Of a stretch of 64,000 bases of DNA, positions 34,530 through 46,691 are shown one piece after another (within the stretch, counting starts at the first letter, position 1; every line of letters begins with the position of its first letter). The stretch is from Lichenostomus cassidix. Taxonomy: Eukaryota; Chordata; Aves; Passeriformes; Meliphagidae. The notes beneath the pieces were generated by a model, which was given only the letters and a program-made list of their open reading frames with translations, had not been told where the DNA came from and did not search any database. The stretch spans positions 9,391,122 through 9,455,121 of the forward strand of contig CM039180.1 in NCBI GenBank assembly GCA_008360975.2, written 5' to 3'. The position numbers and the translations under genes are program-made.

Positions 34530-35700
34530 GGCTGTGAACAATTTAATCTCTACCCCCTGTCTTCATATCACTCAAGAGTTTTTTAAATTTCTATCACATC
34601 CTTCCCCCATGTCAACTCTTTTCCAGACAGAAGACTCATAGCTCACACAAGGGCCCCTTGTATGAAAGCTGTTACAGACAGTTGATCATTCTTGCCACCT
34701 TTCTCTGCATTTCTTCTAGTTCTCCTTCATGAATTTGAGATGAGAGGCTCAGGACTGCATAAAATATTCCAGGTTATGTCTGAATCCATGACTTTATATG
34801 GTAGAACAGTGATCTCTGTTTTGCTCTTACTTTCTTTGTAATTCCTAACATTTGCTTTATGGTAGCTACTGAGCACCAGCTGACATTTCAGTGCAAATCT
34901 CTTTCTCAGCACGAAAAATTACTCCTGACTGGCAATAGTTATCTCAGTGTGCTTTGTATATGAAAGTAGAATTGTCTCTCCTTCTTCTCATCCTTTTACA
35001 TTTAGCTATGCTGAGTTTCATCTGCCTTTTTTTTTGCTCTTTCACTTATCTCTTAAAAACCTTCTGCAAATTTTCCTAGTCAGACCTCATTCTACCTTGA
35101 ATAATTTAGTATCATCACCCAACTTTTTTACATCACTGCTCACCCTGTTATGCAGGTCACTGATAACCTCATTAAGCAGAACAATCCCCTGCACATATTC
35201 CTGTGGAATTCTACTGTCCATCTCCCTTCACTGGCAGAATTGACTATTTTCTCCTACCCTTTGTTGCCAGTTTTATTACCAATTATTTATCTAAGATTTG
35301 ACCTTTTAATCTCTTATGCATGGCTGCTTAATATCTAAATCCAAATAGATTATATCAATCAGATCTGCTTTATCCATATGCCTGCTGACCCTTTCAAAGA
35401 CCTTCAATAAATTTTCAAGACAGTAGTTCCTTTTGCAAAAGCCATGCTGACTTTTCCAAGGTAAAGTACATCTATTTGCATCTCCACCTGGGTTTTGTTT
35501 GCCATCTCCCAGTCTTCAGCAAAGCTGTTTTAAATTAAAAAAATAGATATCAGTGTTAGTAATTCAGCAACTTCATCTCTGAGTTTCTTTGGAAAGTCTA
35601 AACATTCCATGCTCCTCTCAACTTGGTGCTTTTCACTTTGACAGTTAATTCCATAATCTCTGATTGTGTCTTATACATATCTTCTGGAAATTGTCTGCAA
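34530..35700 (-). mobile_element. Ancient CR1-type LINE remnant with RT motif
   Basis: This is a much older CR1-clade copy than the other fragments here. On the minus strand, the region around 35098-35139 reads VSSDVKKLGDDTKLF, matching the reverse-transcriptase core usually seen as KFADDTK, with both catalytic Asp codons kept (complement of 35111-35116) and the preceding FA changed to LG. Upstream in the protein sense, GIVLLNEVISDL matches the G-xVL-x-N-x-I-DL pattern before that core. In plus text, other blocks agree with inverted ancient CR1 consensus: TTTAGCTATGCTGAGTTTC, CTGCTCACCCTGTTATGCAG, TTTTGCAAAAGCCATGCTGA and AATTCAGCAACTTCATCTC. Stops and indels break the frame, so it is a dead fossil of about 1.2 kb. 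The subfamily is likely one shared with crocodilians and turtles, which is inference. Confidence 0.82.
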
Positions 35701-37254
35701 AGAAGAGAGAGAATGAAGAATTTTGCATGCACACAGAAGAGTCAGGAAAGTTTATTCCATCCAAGAAGAAGGAAGCATTACAATCCTGCAAAGTCCTCTG
35801 AAAAGCAGAAAGCTCAAAAGGTGCTTAATGTCCCTTTTTAGACAGAAAGCCAAGACATTTAGCTTTTCTTTTTAGTCCAGATACTTACTGGGGATGCAAG
35901 GATGTAACCACAGTTTTTTTAAGCAATTACAATATCTACATATGATATGGCTAAGATTCATTTCATTAAGGATTTTTTGGCATTTCAAGCCTAAGAGATT
36001 ATCTATCTGTTTGTCTTTCTCTTCTGTAGTTACCAGAGATAAAAGCAGTTTTAAGTATGTGAGAAACATTCTCATACCTAGAGCCTGCTTTTAACATCCC
36101 CTCATTCTTTAAAATAGGTTATCTTAAAATACTGTTGCTAATTTCTGCTTGTTCCCCTTATGCAGCAGAACATAATACAGCCTTATGCAAGCAACAAGTA
36201 ACTCTAGAAAATGAAAATTTACTGGGAAAATAAAGACTTGATAATTTGATATATAGCAGCACTGGCAATATGGAAAAATAATTGCATGCACATAAAGCCT
36301 ACAGAAGCACCTCTTAACCTTCCTACAGTAAGTACTTGCACAGTCTCCTGCCATGAAAGAGGTTGGTTTATGGCAGTGTCTGACATTACATTTGTAGTGG
36401 GATAAGTGATCAGCCAGTCAGGTATTGCAGCTCAGCTGAGACACCTTAATTTATCCAGCTGCAGTAACCACTTACTTTTCATACTATTTGAAAAACTCTG
36501 TCTCTGATGAAAATAATGTAGTTTGTTTCTAGTCCAAGCTCTAATTCATTAGAAAATGAGCAAAGGCTGATTCTCTTAAGGAGAGGCTGCTTTGTCAGCA
36601 GATGTTCTGCAGGATGGAAGATGGACACTATATGGTGTAAGGCCACATGGTCTTACAGGAGTCATCTTGTTACTGCAGAGCTTTATGCACTCTGCATTCT
36701 CTTCTCATTATAGTTTTTATCCAATTCAACTATAAACTCACTAGGCTCCATCAATATGACAAGCTGTCCAGTTTGCATCTCTCAGCTATTTGGATATTCA
36801 CTAATGATCATCTTTTTTTATTTCACATCCACAACTCAGCATAAGTGATGTATGACTTCAGCCATCTTGTGTGCCACAGTAATTTGGCCATTGGCAATGT
36901 GTGACAGTCTGAATTTTGATCATCTGGCTGAAACAACACATTTTTTAAACATCTTTTTCTTTATATTGCAAATCTACACTTTTAGTTAAACCACATGCAA
37001 TTAAAATATTTTCTTATTTTGAACAACACACTTGTAACCTCTTGTTCTTTAGTCTCATGAACTTTGCAAAATTGAATTCAAAATTGCATATTGTGTGTTC
37101 TCACAAACAATGGTGGTCTTACCCCTATATTTCTATGTTTATGGAGACATTCTGGAAATTCACCAGTTTTTTCAGCTCCCGAAAGGGACCTCTAAGGAAA
37201 AAACACTGTTTTCTGTTTGCACTGTGATTTCAAAGTCCAGAGATACTGTTCTAG
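35701..37254. other. Non-coding stretch, no gene recognised
   Basis: There is no recognised exon or repeat. Short open frames overlap on both strands without motifs. Confidence 0.55.
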
Positions 37255-37357
37255 CAACGTGCTCTAGCAGAAGGTGTCCCTGCCCATGGCAGGGGGCTTA
37301 GAACTGGATGATCTTTAAGGTCCATTCTGACCCAAACTGTCCTATGACTCTATGAAA
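37255..37357 (+). mobile_element. CR1 LINE 3' tail, plus strand
   Basis: It reads CTCTAGCAGAAGGTGTCCC, TGCCCATGGCAGGGGGCTTA, GAACTGGATGATCTTTAAGG and TCCATTCTGACCCAAACTG, and ends with octamers TATGACTCTATGAAA. This is the sense-strand 3' end of a CR1. Only about 100 bp is left, so it was severely 5' truncated on insertion. Confidence 0.95.
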
Positions 37358-38949
37358 TTGCAACAGCTGAAAACATTTCAAAAACACAATAAAAACCAAG
37401 TATTCTATCTTCCAGGATTTTTTATTTTTTCTTGTTATGTGAGAAACATGTTAGACTTTTTATTTTAAAGGGTGAAAACATAGCTGTGTACCTTGGTAAA
37501 GTGCATCTTTAAGATCCTCTAATCCACCTATTTTGGTTCATGGAAGTAGGGGAATAGCTGCTGGGTAAGGCCCAAAATTTAAGAGAGAAGGATCATAATT
37601 GTTTCTAAACTGAAATTTAGTCATTAAGTAACAGTAGAGCTGCATTATTAGAATATTAAAAATTTAGATTAAATGCCTAATTAACTTGAGAAAAGTAATT
37701 TAGTTTGGCTGATAATCAAACAGATCACTTTTCAGCACTCAAAGATAATTTTTGGTATAACAATTTTTTCTTAAGCATGATTCCAATTGCTGAGACAGAA
37801 TTGCTAATTATCTAATTTGATATTGATTACATTGCTGTATTGTTAATTTTTACTTAAGTATAAGCAGTGTCTTGTTACTGGTGATAGTGACGATTTATGT
37901 ACTATTACTCTTGTTGAAATGTTTTCATACAAATATAAAATAGAGAGAGAATTTTACATATGTCAGTAAACTCCCTGTAAGCTAATGGACTAAGAAGTTT
38001 TAGCAATGTGTAGAGGTCAATTGGTCTTTGTGTCTCCTATATCAAACACAAGTTCTTAAAGTTTAGTTTTAGCAATAATTTTCTAGGGTTTTTTTATAAT
38101 GACTCAAGAAGTTTTATGTATTTTTGACTGAAGCAGTAAGATCTAAACACAGTGTCTATATGTTAATTATAGAACTACGAATTATGTAATGTTTTGGTAG
38201 AAATTAATGATGTCCAAATTAGCCAGAATGTTGCATTTCCTGCATTTAAAGCACTTGATCACTGAACTATGACAGTTCAACTTGCTAAGATGATCCACCA
38301 TTGGTCTTTAAAAAAAAAAAACCTGAGTACCACACTTAGTGAAAGTGCCTGATACTTAGTTTTTTCTCCCTAAGGACTAAACACTGTACAAAGAGCTTCA
38401 AAGTGTGCAAAACAGTGCAGAAGATCTCTGTGAACAAATAAGACAAATAGCTTTCTTCTGTCTTCTCTGCTAATTCTGCTCATTTAATTTAGGAACAGTA
38501 ATCCCTAAACAGGATAGTGTATTGTCCTGGCAATTTCAGTAGCACTTTGACATACATGGCACACCTGTGGCTGCAGATTAATCACTGCTGCCCATCAAAC
38601 ATTCCAGACTCATTCCAGTGAGTCTTTACAGAAGGACTGATGCAGCAATGTGCTATTGAAGTCTCTGATTATTTCAGCCACAGTGATGATGATGTTCATC
38701 ATCTACATAGCAGTATCATAAGAATGAAAAACCCAAGAGAAAGACAGCTAATTTAATAATCTCCATAATTTTACCATGATCAAAATTCTATGGTTCACTT
38801 CAGGGAATGCACCAGTCAACAAGTTAAAGACCCTTGTGATAACGTCTCTTTTGTTAATAACAAACTGGAATTTCACCTAGAGTCATGCAAGCTAGTTTGT
38901 GAAACTTTTCACCCCAAGAGTCATCCAAAAGGGTGCCTGATACTACAGA
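37358..38949. other. Non-coding stretch, no gene recognised
   Basis: Very AT-rich, without a recognised exon. It contains an A12 run at 38310-38321. Confidence 0.6.
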
Positions 38950-39276
38950 TTGTTGAAATCACTAACTTTTGAAAGGATACATGAGCTGACCCTAAATCAC
39001 ATTACTTTATCCAATAACTGACTAATGTGAAATGTATAAAAGGCTTGAAACAAGGTACTGGGTAGCAGGACAGGTATTCCTTCAGCTTCCTGCCTGGTCA
39101 AGCAGTGTGTCTTCTCAACGGGGAGTTGAAGCTGAAATGCCTTGTAAGGAAAACTGAAAGCAAGGCTCCAGCTCTGTGGAGAGCTCTAATCAATTGACAA
39201 AATAAACATCATATTCAGACCTCAAGAAAATGCTACCACTGTTGCTTCTGTGTTTTGTGCTACGTTTGGTGGTGTC
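38950..39276 (+). mobile_element. Candidate solo ERV LTR or promoter module
   Basis: The order CCAAT (39011-39015), TATAAAA (39035-39041) and AATAAA (39201-39206) is that of U3-R-U5 in a retroviral LTR, with about 165 bp from TATA box to polyadenylation signal. A C/T-rich segment, CAGCTTCCTGCCTGGTCAAG, follows the expected start site, and a possible terminal CA lies in GGTGGTGTCA at about 39276. I do not recognise the family and the left boundary is not visible. The alternative is a cellular promoter, but no exon follows. Confidence 0.4.
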
Positions 39277-42200
39277 AGCACTGTAAGAGCATTCTGCACA
39301 CAACTAAAGCATTAGGCCTTTCATAGAAATTCCTCTTGTGGTTCATAACAGAGTTGGGAAACAGAATTGCTAAAAAGAAGTTGAAGTACACTCTGCAAAC
39401 AAAATAAGAAACTTTAAATCAACTCCAAATTTCTGGAGTCTCTGCTCAGATTCTGCACTGCAATCAGAATGTACAACACTTTGTGCCTGTCTGGACCAGA
39501 AATGTGGTTGTATGATAGACAAGTTCAGGATCTGCAGTCAGATTAATATCCAAACTCATTCTTAATACATCACCCAATGACATCAGCAAGAGACAGGGAT
39601 ATGGTTTTTGCAGACAGGGAAAAGAATTTTTTTCCCCCCAATAATAAAGGAGAAATGTTGTCAAACCATGGTACTTCAGTAGAATGATGTCTACAGCAAA
39701 GATAAAGACTCAAAGACCTACTTTTTATTTCGCAAACACACACTGAAAAAACCAAGACAAAGCCAAGATGAAAAGACACTCAGAGTTCAACAGGAAGCCT
39801 TTTAGCAGCTCTTGAGCCAGCCAATATTCCTATGCTACACGTTTTCTTTTGCATCCCGTGTGTATTAATGACAGATTAACAAGCCACATAGGTAGAAGTG
39901 GGAGTTTGAAAGCCATTTAAACACTATGAATTTTCCCAAACGTGTCAAAATAAGAAAAGTGACTGTGCTAAATAACTCAGTGTGGATACACTGGAGAAAA
40001 TGAATGCTTAATAAAATTCAGTGCTTTTATTTGCATCCTAGAGCCGTGGTGATGTAGCTGCTCCATACTGAGAAGCATAGAAGTACACATACAACACAGG
40101 CAAGAGTTTATAAATCTTCAAAATCAGTCTTTCATTTTAGGTTAACCTTCCAGTCCTCTGCTTAAGAATGAATATTGGTTCATATGTCATACTAATATGA
40201 GTAACAGAGGGTTTTTCTCATTGCTTTTTATTACAGTAATGTTTTGAAGACATGGATGGAACCTTCATGGATGCGTCTTTTTAACAGTTATTTGTCTGAA
40301 GAAAATTGTAGAAAACTGAAAATAAGTATCCATCCAAAGAGGCTACTTCTAGCTAAGCATCACAAGTCCCTGATTCTCTAGTACTCATCCCTGGAAAGGA
40401 ATTTTGTGAATCAAATGCTTTGGCTTTATCTTTGACCGGCAGCCTTACTAACACAGAGTAACCCTGCGGAGGTATACAAGGAAAATGTGGAGGCAAATAC
40501 TATTTGGCAGCCCATTTCTAAGCTAATGTCAATTTTAGTTTTGGCCTAAAGCACGAAAGTGAAACTGCCAAGACATTCTGGGTGAAGATGCAGGAAGAAG
40601 AGATTTATTTTAGATTTTGCAAAACGGTAGACTTCTAGCATTGTCTTTGGAAAAATAAAAAAAAATTGTTTGCAGATGCCAAATCATTTTGTAGAAGTAC
40701 TTTATTGATCTCTGTTCTTATATCTGTCCAGTACAGATAGCAGTATTTGCCAGAGGAACGTTTTTTGTGACTTGGATGGCAATTGCTTCCAGTTCGGTGA
40801 AAATAACACTGTAGAAAACCTAACTGTTATGGTTCACCTCTCCAAAACTAACACAAAGGTGGAAATTTGCTATTGATCCTTGTAGCTCTAGAAGTTCCCA
40901 TGACACTGTCCTTTTGAAAGACAGAAAAAAAGGTACTTGAAAGACAGAAAAGTCAAACCACTCACTTTCTATATCAAGGTGAACAGACTAACCCATTACC
41001 CAGGCAGTACAAATATGTGTTCTATTTGTCCATGGTTCATGCTTTTAAGTAGCTCACCTGCTTGTAGAAAGCATTTAGCAGATTTGGGGGAACTGTGTAA
41101 ACAACAACAGGGACATCTCTTCAATACTAGCACACCACAGGGTGGAAATGTTCCAAAGGTAGCCGTGAACCTCTGCAGGGTGGATTGGAGGAGGAGTAAT
41201 GAGCTCCCACACTGCAATTTTAATTACTAGGAAATCAAAGTTGTACATCAGACATGGGATTTTTCTCTCTAAATCAAAAGGACAGCAGCAAAGCGATCAG
41301 CTTTGTGCTAGATGAGGAAAGGACCTCCCTGTGGAATGCATGACTTAAGAATGCATCTGAAAATAACATGGCAGTGGCAATAAAAACCACACATCTGTGA
41401 GCTTGCAGCCTCCTCCTGTACTGACTTGGTGAAAGGTCCAAAGGAGGCACACACAATATTTCCAGCGAGTTGTCCCTGTATTTTGCAGGTTGATGCCATC
41501 TTCAATATTGAATCCAATGCTGTGAGTTTGCTGACCTTCCAGGAGAAAAAAAAGGGTACATAATTCATAATGACTATTGACTTTTTTACTACGGGAAGTG
41601 TCCTCTCTTATGATCTCACTTAACTGAGTCACTCTTTTAAAACAAAGTTCTTAGATTAGAAGCTTGATTTTTTTCATGATTTAGAACAAACCCAAAAATG
41701 TAAATCTACGTTTATGAGGCCAACTTATAATAAAGGAAGCAATAGATTTATGGTTTATGCCTAATACGTCTTAACGTTAGGAAGGATAGAGGGATAAAAC
41801 AGTCTTCAAAACCAACAGCAAGTATGAGCTTAAAACTAATAAAAGGAAATATAAGGTGACCCAACCACTGTAAATATCAGACATATTTATCTGCAAAGTT
41901 TCGCTATCATTCACTTTCTGAACAGTACTAGACAAATAAAACCAAGTAGTCTTGATTTTTAGTGGTCCCTATGCTGAAGAAATATCACTTATTATTGACA
42001 GCAAAATTTCATTCATATTGACCCCTTCCTGAAAAAAAATGCTTTTGAATGGAAATTTTCTTGATTTCACTTTGATTTTTTTTTTCTTCCAAGTTATACC
42101 AAATAAATTGACATTTCTGAAGGCAATTCCAATGATGTCTGCTGTTGGCTTTGCCATTGGAAAAATGGCACAGTCTTTCATAAAAAAATCTTCTAATAGT

Positions 42201-42439
42201 TGAGGATTTTAAAAAATTGCAGTTATGAGTTTGAAAGGCATTATGAAAGTGTTTTTTTGTGGACAGGAAAGATCTTTAGCCAGGATGTCCAGCTTAGAAA
42301 GGTACCACACACTCCTGAGCTCACCTGCCTTCATCCCAATGAAGTGGACAATCATTTCCAGTAGGGTTAGAAGCATTATACTGATTGGCCACGTATGCCA
42401 TTAACATATCTTCATGAACACCTTACACAAAGGTATTCA
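39277..42439. other. Non-coding stretch, no gene recognised
   Basis: Overlapping frames on both strands at 40.9-41.6 kb reach 97 codons but have no known motif and no convincing splice context. No repeat family was recognised. Confidence 0.5.
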
Positions 42440-42903
42440 AGATTTGAACCTTGAATACTGTGCTCAGTTTTGGGTACCTCACTTCAAAAAGGACATTGAG
42501 ATGCTGCAGCATGTTCAGGGAAGGGCAAAGAAGCTGGGAAAGGGTCTAGAAAACCTGTCCTTTGAGGGACCTGGGGTTTAGTCTGGAGAGGAGTCTCAGG
42601 GGGGACCTCATTGATCTCTACAACCACCTGAAAGGAGGCTGTAGTGAGGTGGGGTCGGCCTCTTCTGCCACATCTGAAGTGAAAGGATGAGAGGAAATGG
42701 CCTTAAAATGTGCTAGCAGAGGTTCCAGGTTAGATATTACGAAAAAAATTCACTGCAGGGGTGGTTATACAGTGGTTGCCCAGTGAGGTGGAAGTGTTCA
42801 AGAGGCATCTGGGTGTGGTTTTAAGGGTGATTATGGTGGTGCTGGGTTGATGGTTGCAGTAGATGTTATTGAACGTCTCTTCCAAACTTGATGATTCTCT
42901 GAT
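42440..42903 (+). mobile_element. CR1 LINE 3' region, plus strand, ~460 bp
   Basis: Sense-strand CR1 blocks appear in order: TGTGCTCAGTTTTGGGTACC, AAGGACATTGAGATGCTGCA, GAAGGGCAAAGAAGCTGGG, GGAGAGGAGTCTCAGGGGGG, CTCATTGATCTCTACAACC, TGAAAGGAGGCTGTAGTGAG, a block near 42695 reading GAGAGGAAATGGCC, and the tail CTTCCAAACTTGATGATTC. The first part corresponds to the end of ORF2 and the rest to the 3' UTR. It is 5' truncated and frame-broken, hence inactive. Confidence 0.95.
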
Positions 42904-43082
42904 TATCTGTTTCTGTGTTTTGTTTTTTCATCATTACTGTAGAGTTTTGAATATACCATTTTTTGTGTTCCAACTTGATGTCTCTCAGCTGTATCTTACC
43001 AGAGTGCAGCAATCCTTCCACTCCTGTTTTCATATCATCCACCTGGCTCACAACAGGTTTTTCATTGGTTTTTCATTGATTA

Positions 43083-43131
43083 GATCATCTTGAAGATCTC
43101 TTCCAACCTTGATGATTCTGTGATTCTGTGA
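43083..43131 (+). mobile_element. Second CR1 3' tail, plus strand
   Basis: GATCATCTTGAAGATCTCTT, CCAACCTTGATGATTCTGTG and a second ATTCTGTG form a CR1 end with two octamers. It lies only about 180 bp after the end of the preceding CR1 and in the same orientation. It is either an independent very short insertion or the result of a local rearrangement. Confidence 0.9.
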
Positions 43132-44313
43132 AGATTATTAAAATATGCCTGCCCAGAAGGAAGCATCAAAATGCTTACCCACTCAGGAGTATACAAAGGA
43201 ATTATGATCCAGTAATGACTTTAAAATTAAGAAAATATGTTGCATTTTTGAGCCTCGGGCTAAGTTTACTTATTCATTGTCTGAGGCTGAATCTGAAGAA
43301 GTCTCCAACATTGATACAGACATTTTAAATGCTTTGCTAGAGGCTGATTTTTAAATAACTGACTGACTAATTAGTAGCATCAAAGTGTGGAACTATGCAC
43401 CACCTTTGGTATCCACCTACTGCCATAAATAATACTTCTAATATGCTGTGGGAGTATCTTCAGTGCTGAGTTGCTCTTGACCGCTTTTTCAGTGAAGGCA
43501 AAGGACAGTTTTCAAAGCTGAAATTATGTGTAAAAGCATGCAGCAGATGTAGTCCTCAGATTGCCCAAGTCCCTGTGATTAAATGGTTGTCTTCTTTCAC
43601 TAGGCTGAGCTTGAGGAAATGTTATTCTGCTCCAACCCAAGTCCTGGGCAACATATGGAAATTCTCCTAAGGAGAAAGGAGGTGAATATACAATTTCTGG
43701 CATCATCTTCTCTACTCCAAACACCTTCTGTCATCACCTCATCTCACCTCCTTTCTAGGATTTTTTTTTTTATTTTCCCTTCCTCCGTTTACTTTTGTTG
43801 TAAATGGTTTTCTCTTGGAAGACTGTGTTTGACTTCTCTGCTCTGCCAACTCTTTCTGCTAAAGCAAAAATAAATCATTAAGAAGTCAGGGTCAAACAAA
43901 GCAAAACAAATAATCTATAATCAGTGCTTCAGCCTGTCTGTAAAATAGGAATGACTCTACAATTTTTAATTCCTAGTAGGCTGTTAGATCTGCAATGTTC
44001 CTGTGCTACACAGACACCATAAAAGGGAATCTCCCTTCCTGCTCTGGGTCTCTCAACCCTTTTCATTCTTTCTACAGGGACAGCAGAAAGGACAGCCTAC
44101 TAGGAATGGAGGCAGACTACACTCTGCCTTCTTTTGGGATTTCTTTTGCAATTCAAAAGTCTGTCTGCCAGATTTTATCTAAAGGCCTTCAATCTGCTAA
44201 GTCCTACCTTGCATCATTGGGATGCAAAGAAAAGGCTGTCATTCAAATGACCCCTACCCCACACTGGCATAGCATCTTCTAGTTGCAAGAAAATAGAATT
44301 ATTTTAGTTAGAT

Positions 44314-44440
44314 TAAAAAAACCCAAAACAAAACAAAACCAAAAGACCCTACCTCACCAAAAAAAAAAAAAAGGCAAAAAGCCCCAAACCAAACAAAACA
44401 ACAAAACAAACCAAAAAACAAACACAAAACCAACCAGAAA
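44314..44440. repeat. A-rich (AAAAC)n tract, ~127 bp
   Basis: It consists of A runs separated by C, such as CAAAACAAAACAAAACCAAAA, with an A14 core near 44359-44372. It could be a decayed A tail of a retrocopy whose body is no longer recognisable. Confidence 0.85.
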
Positions 44441-45299
44441 TATCTAACCAAGGCAGATGCTTGAAGTTCAGGCTCTGAAACACCACACTGGAATTCATTT
44501 ATTCATCAGCAGAATGCAAGAGAAGAATGCAATTTAATGTCTTCATTACACCACAGAGCCAGACTAAACCCAGCATGGGAAAGGGTTTAAGACTATATCT
44601 GATGCTGAATTCTAGTGATGTATATAATTAAAATGACCAATTAGCATAACTAAATATTCTGAGGATTTCCAACACCCCTATTAACTTGGTATATGAGTAT
44701 CTCACAGTCTTAAATGTATTTTCCTCCCAATAGGACGGTCAGACAGCAAGGTATTATTAATTCCATTTCACACATGGAAACTGAAGTTCAGAGTGCTGAG
44801 ACAGTGTTTGTCTGTGCATTGACATTCAAGCATGGCAAGATACATGGGTAATTAGGACACATGGTTTATAAAAATGTCATGAAACTTCCCAGGTTCAAAT
44901 TGATATCTCTGCCAGCCTCCAAACACCAGTTCAGATAGCTCTAGCACTTCTGTAGGGTCTTGCTCTGCATGAGTTTAGTGGCACTGCAAAATTTACACAA
45001 AAAGAGGGAACTGAACTGGGGCTATGAAAATGAGAGAGTCAATACCCTCAGTGTCGAGCCATCCTTTCTTTTTAGGAGCTGAATTATGCCAAGGAAGTAT
45101 AACAAAAGGCAGATACTTTGGAGTTGATCTCTGGGCTCATCACCACTTAAGAGGAATAGGAATGGCACAGCAGGTGTACATTACAGAATTGCTGCCTCCT
45201 TTATAAAACTAACATAGAAATAGCATAAAACTTTAAACAGAACTCCTCAGTTAACCCATGCTCTACGTAATCCCCAAGCCATTTATATTAGTGAGAATG

Positions 45300-45315
45300 A
45301 AAAAAAAAAAAAAAA
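45300..45315. repeat. A16 homopolymer
   Basis: An uninterrupted A run without a recognisable body beside it. Confidence 0.9.
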
Positions 45316-45880
45316 TGGACCAGAGTAATAGCATTTTGTACCCACTTTACAGCAGTGTGACTGACAACATGAGACAGAAGGAGAAAGCAAATTAGACCCC
45401 CTGTGTGTGTTATATTGTTTTCCATATTTGAATGCTAATGGCTTTCACATTCATTCAGTTCACAATGAGCAGGCACATAGAATACCCTGTCTGCCCTACA
45501 CAGTCACTTAGGTTCCAAAAATGGTGTGTAGACATTTTCAGTGAAATTTGGGCCACATCATTTTATCGATTTTCCAGCAGTCTAGCAAAATCAATGGACA
45601 ACTCTGCTTAGTAATCAATAGTATTATCTGACCATTAACTGGTATTAGAAGAGAGATCCAAACATCTGATAGACATAGCTAATAGCACATACGTCTATTT
45701 AAAGCTGTGCAGTTCAAACCACAAAAGTGATGGCAACTTTATCTCTTATGGAAAAGCTAATAGAAAAGAAAAGAACAGCTGGAAAAATAGCGCTATCACA
45801 TCATTTGTTAGAGAAGGCAAATCACCGGAAACCAAGTTGTCAGGGCTTTCTGTAAAGAGTAAGCATTCTGCAAAATAAGA

Positions 45881-46325
45881 GGGACATGGACCTGTTGAAA
45901 TGAGTCCCAGAGGAGGGTCCCTTACAAGGACAGGCTGAGAGACTTGGGGCTGCTCAGGCTGGAAAAGGCTCCAGGGGGAGCTTGTAGCACCTTCTGGTAC
46001 ATGAACGTGGTTACAAGAGAGATGGATAGGGACTTTGTAAAAAGTCATGGAGTGATGGGACAAGGGGTAATTGTTTTAAATGGAAAGAGAGTAGGTTTAG
46101 AATAGATATTAGGGAAGAAACTCTTCACTGTGAGAGTGGGGAGACAATGAAATAGGTTGCCCAGAGCTGTGGATGCTCCATCCCTGGAAGTAGTCAAGGC
46201 CAGGTTGGATGGGGCTTTGAGCAACCTGGTCTACTGGAAGGTGTCCCTGCCAGTGACAGGGGAGTTAGAACTGGGTGATCTTTACGGTGTCTTCTAATCC
46301 AAACCACCCTATAATTTTATGATAT
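45881..46325 (+). mobile_element. CR1 LINE 3' region, plus strand, ~445 bp
   Basis: Sense-strand CR1 blocks appear in order: ACATGGACCTGTTGAAATGA, GTCCCAGAGGAGGGTC, GGACAGGCTGAGAGACTTGG, GCTGCTCAGGCTGGAAAAGG, AAACTCTTCACTGTGAGAG, ATAGGTTGCCCAGAGCTGTG, CTCCATCCCTGGAAGTAGTC, GGTTGGATGGGGCTTTGAGC and TGGAAGGTGTCCCTGCCAGT, ending CTATAATTTTATGATAT. It includes the very end of ORF2 and the 3' UTR. Indels break the frame. It is the best-preserved CR1 in the window. Confidence 0.96.
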
Positions 46326-46674
46326 TAAACAGTCATACCAAAATCTGCAGCACTTCAGATTAGCAGTTGCTTTTGAAAATCTTACCCACTTCTGTCAGCA
46401 ACAGGAATCTGCTGGCAAAACCTTAAACCCATTCATTAAACCCCAAATCTTGGCAACTTAATTTTGTGCACATTTTACTTCCAGTTAGTACTAAGAAAAA
46501 GATCTAACAGGGTTCAATAACCCTAAAAGCAGATCCAATTCACCAGATGGACTTTGAAGTCACACCTTACATTGTCAAACGCATGTGTTTTCAGGACTTG
46601 TGATATTTTTAGCCATGCTGCTTCCCTTGATCTGTGCTGAGTTTTGAATTGTTCAAACATTATTTGATCAAGCT

Positions 46675-46691
46675 AAAAAAAAAAAAAAAAA
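46675..46691. repeat. A17 homopolymer
   Basis: An A run is followed by CAACAG. It is simple sequence. Confidence 0.9.

Larger units (their letters stand above)
43132..45880. other. Non-coding stretch, no gene recognised
   Basis: No exon was recognised. It contains a long A-rich tract at 44314-44440 and an A16 run at 45300-45315. Confidence 0.55.

Noticed and set aside
36252..36275. miR-15/16-like text TAGCAGCACTGGCAATATGG
   Set aside because: The seed matches, but no complementary arm able to form a precursor hairpin lies within about 80 bases on either side.
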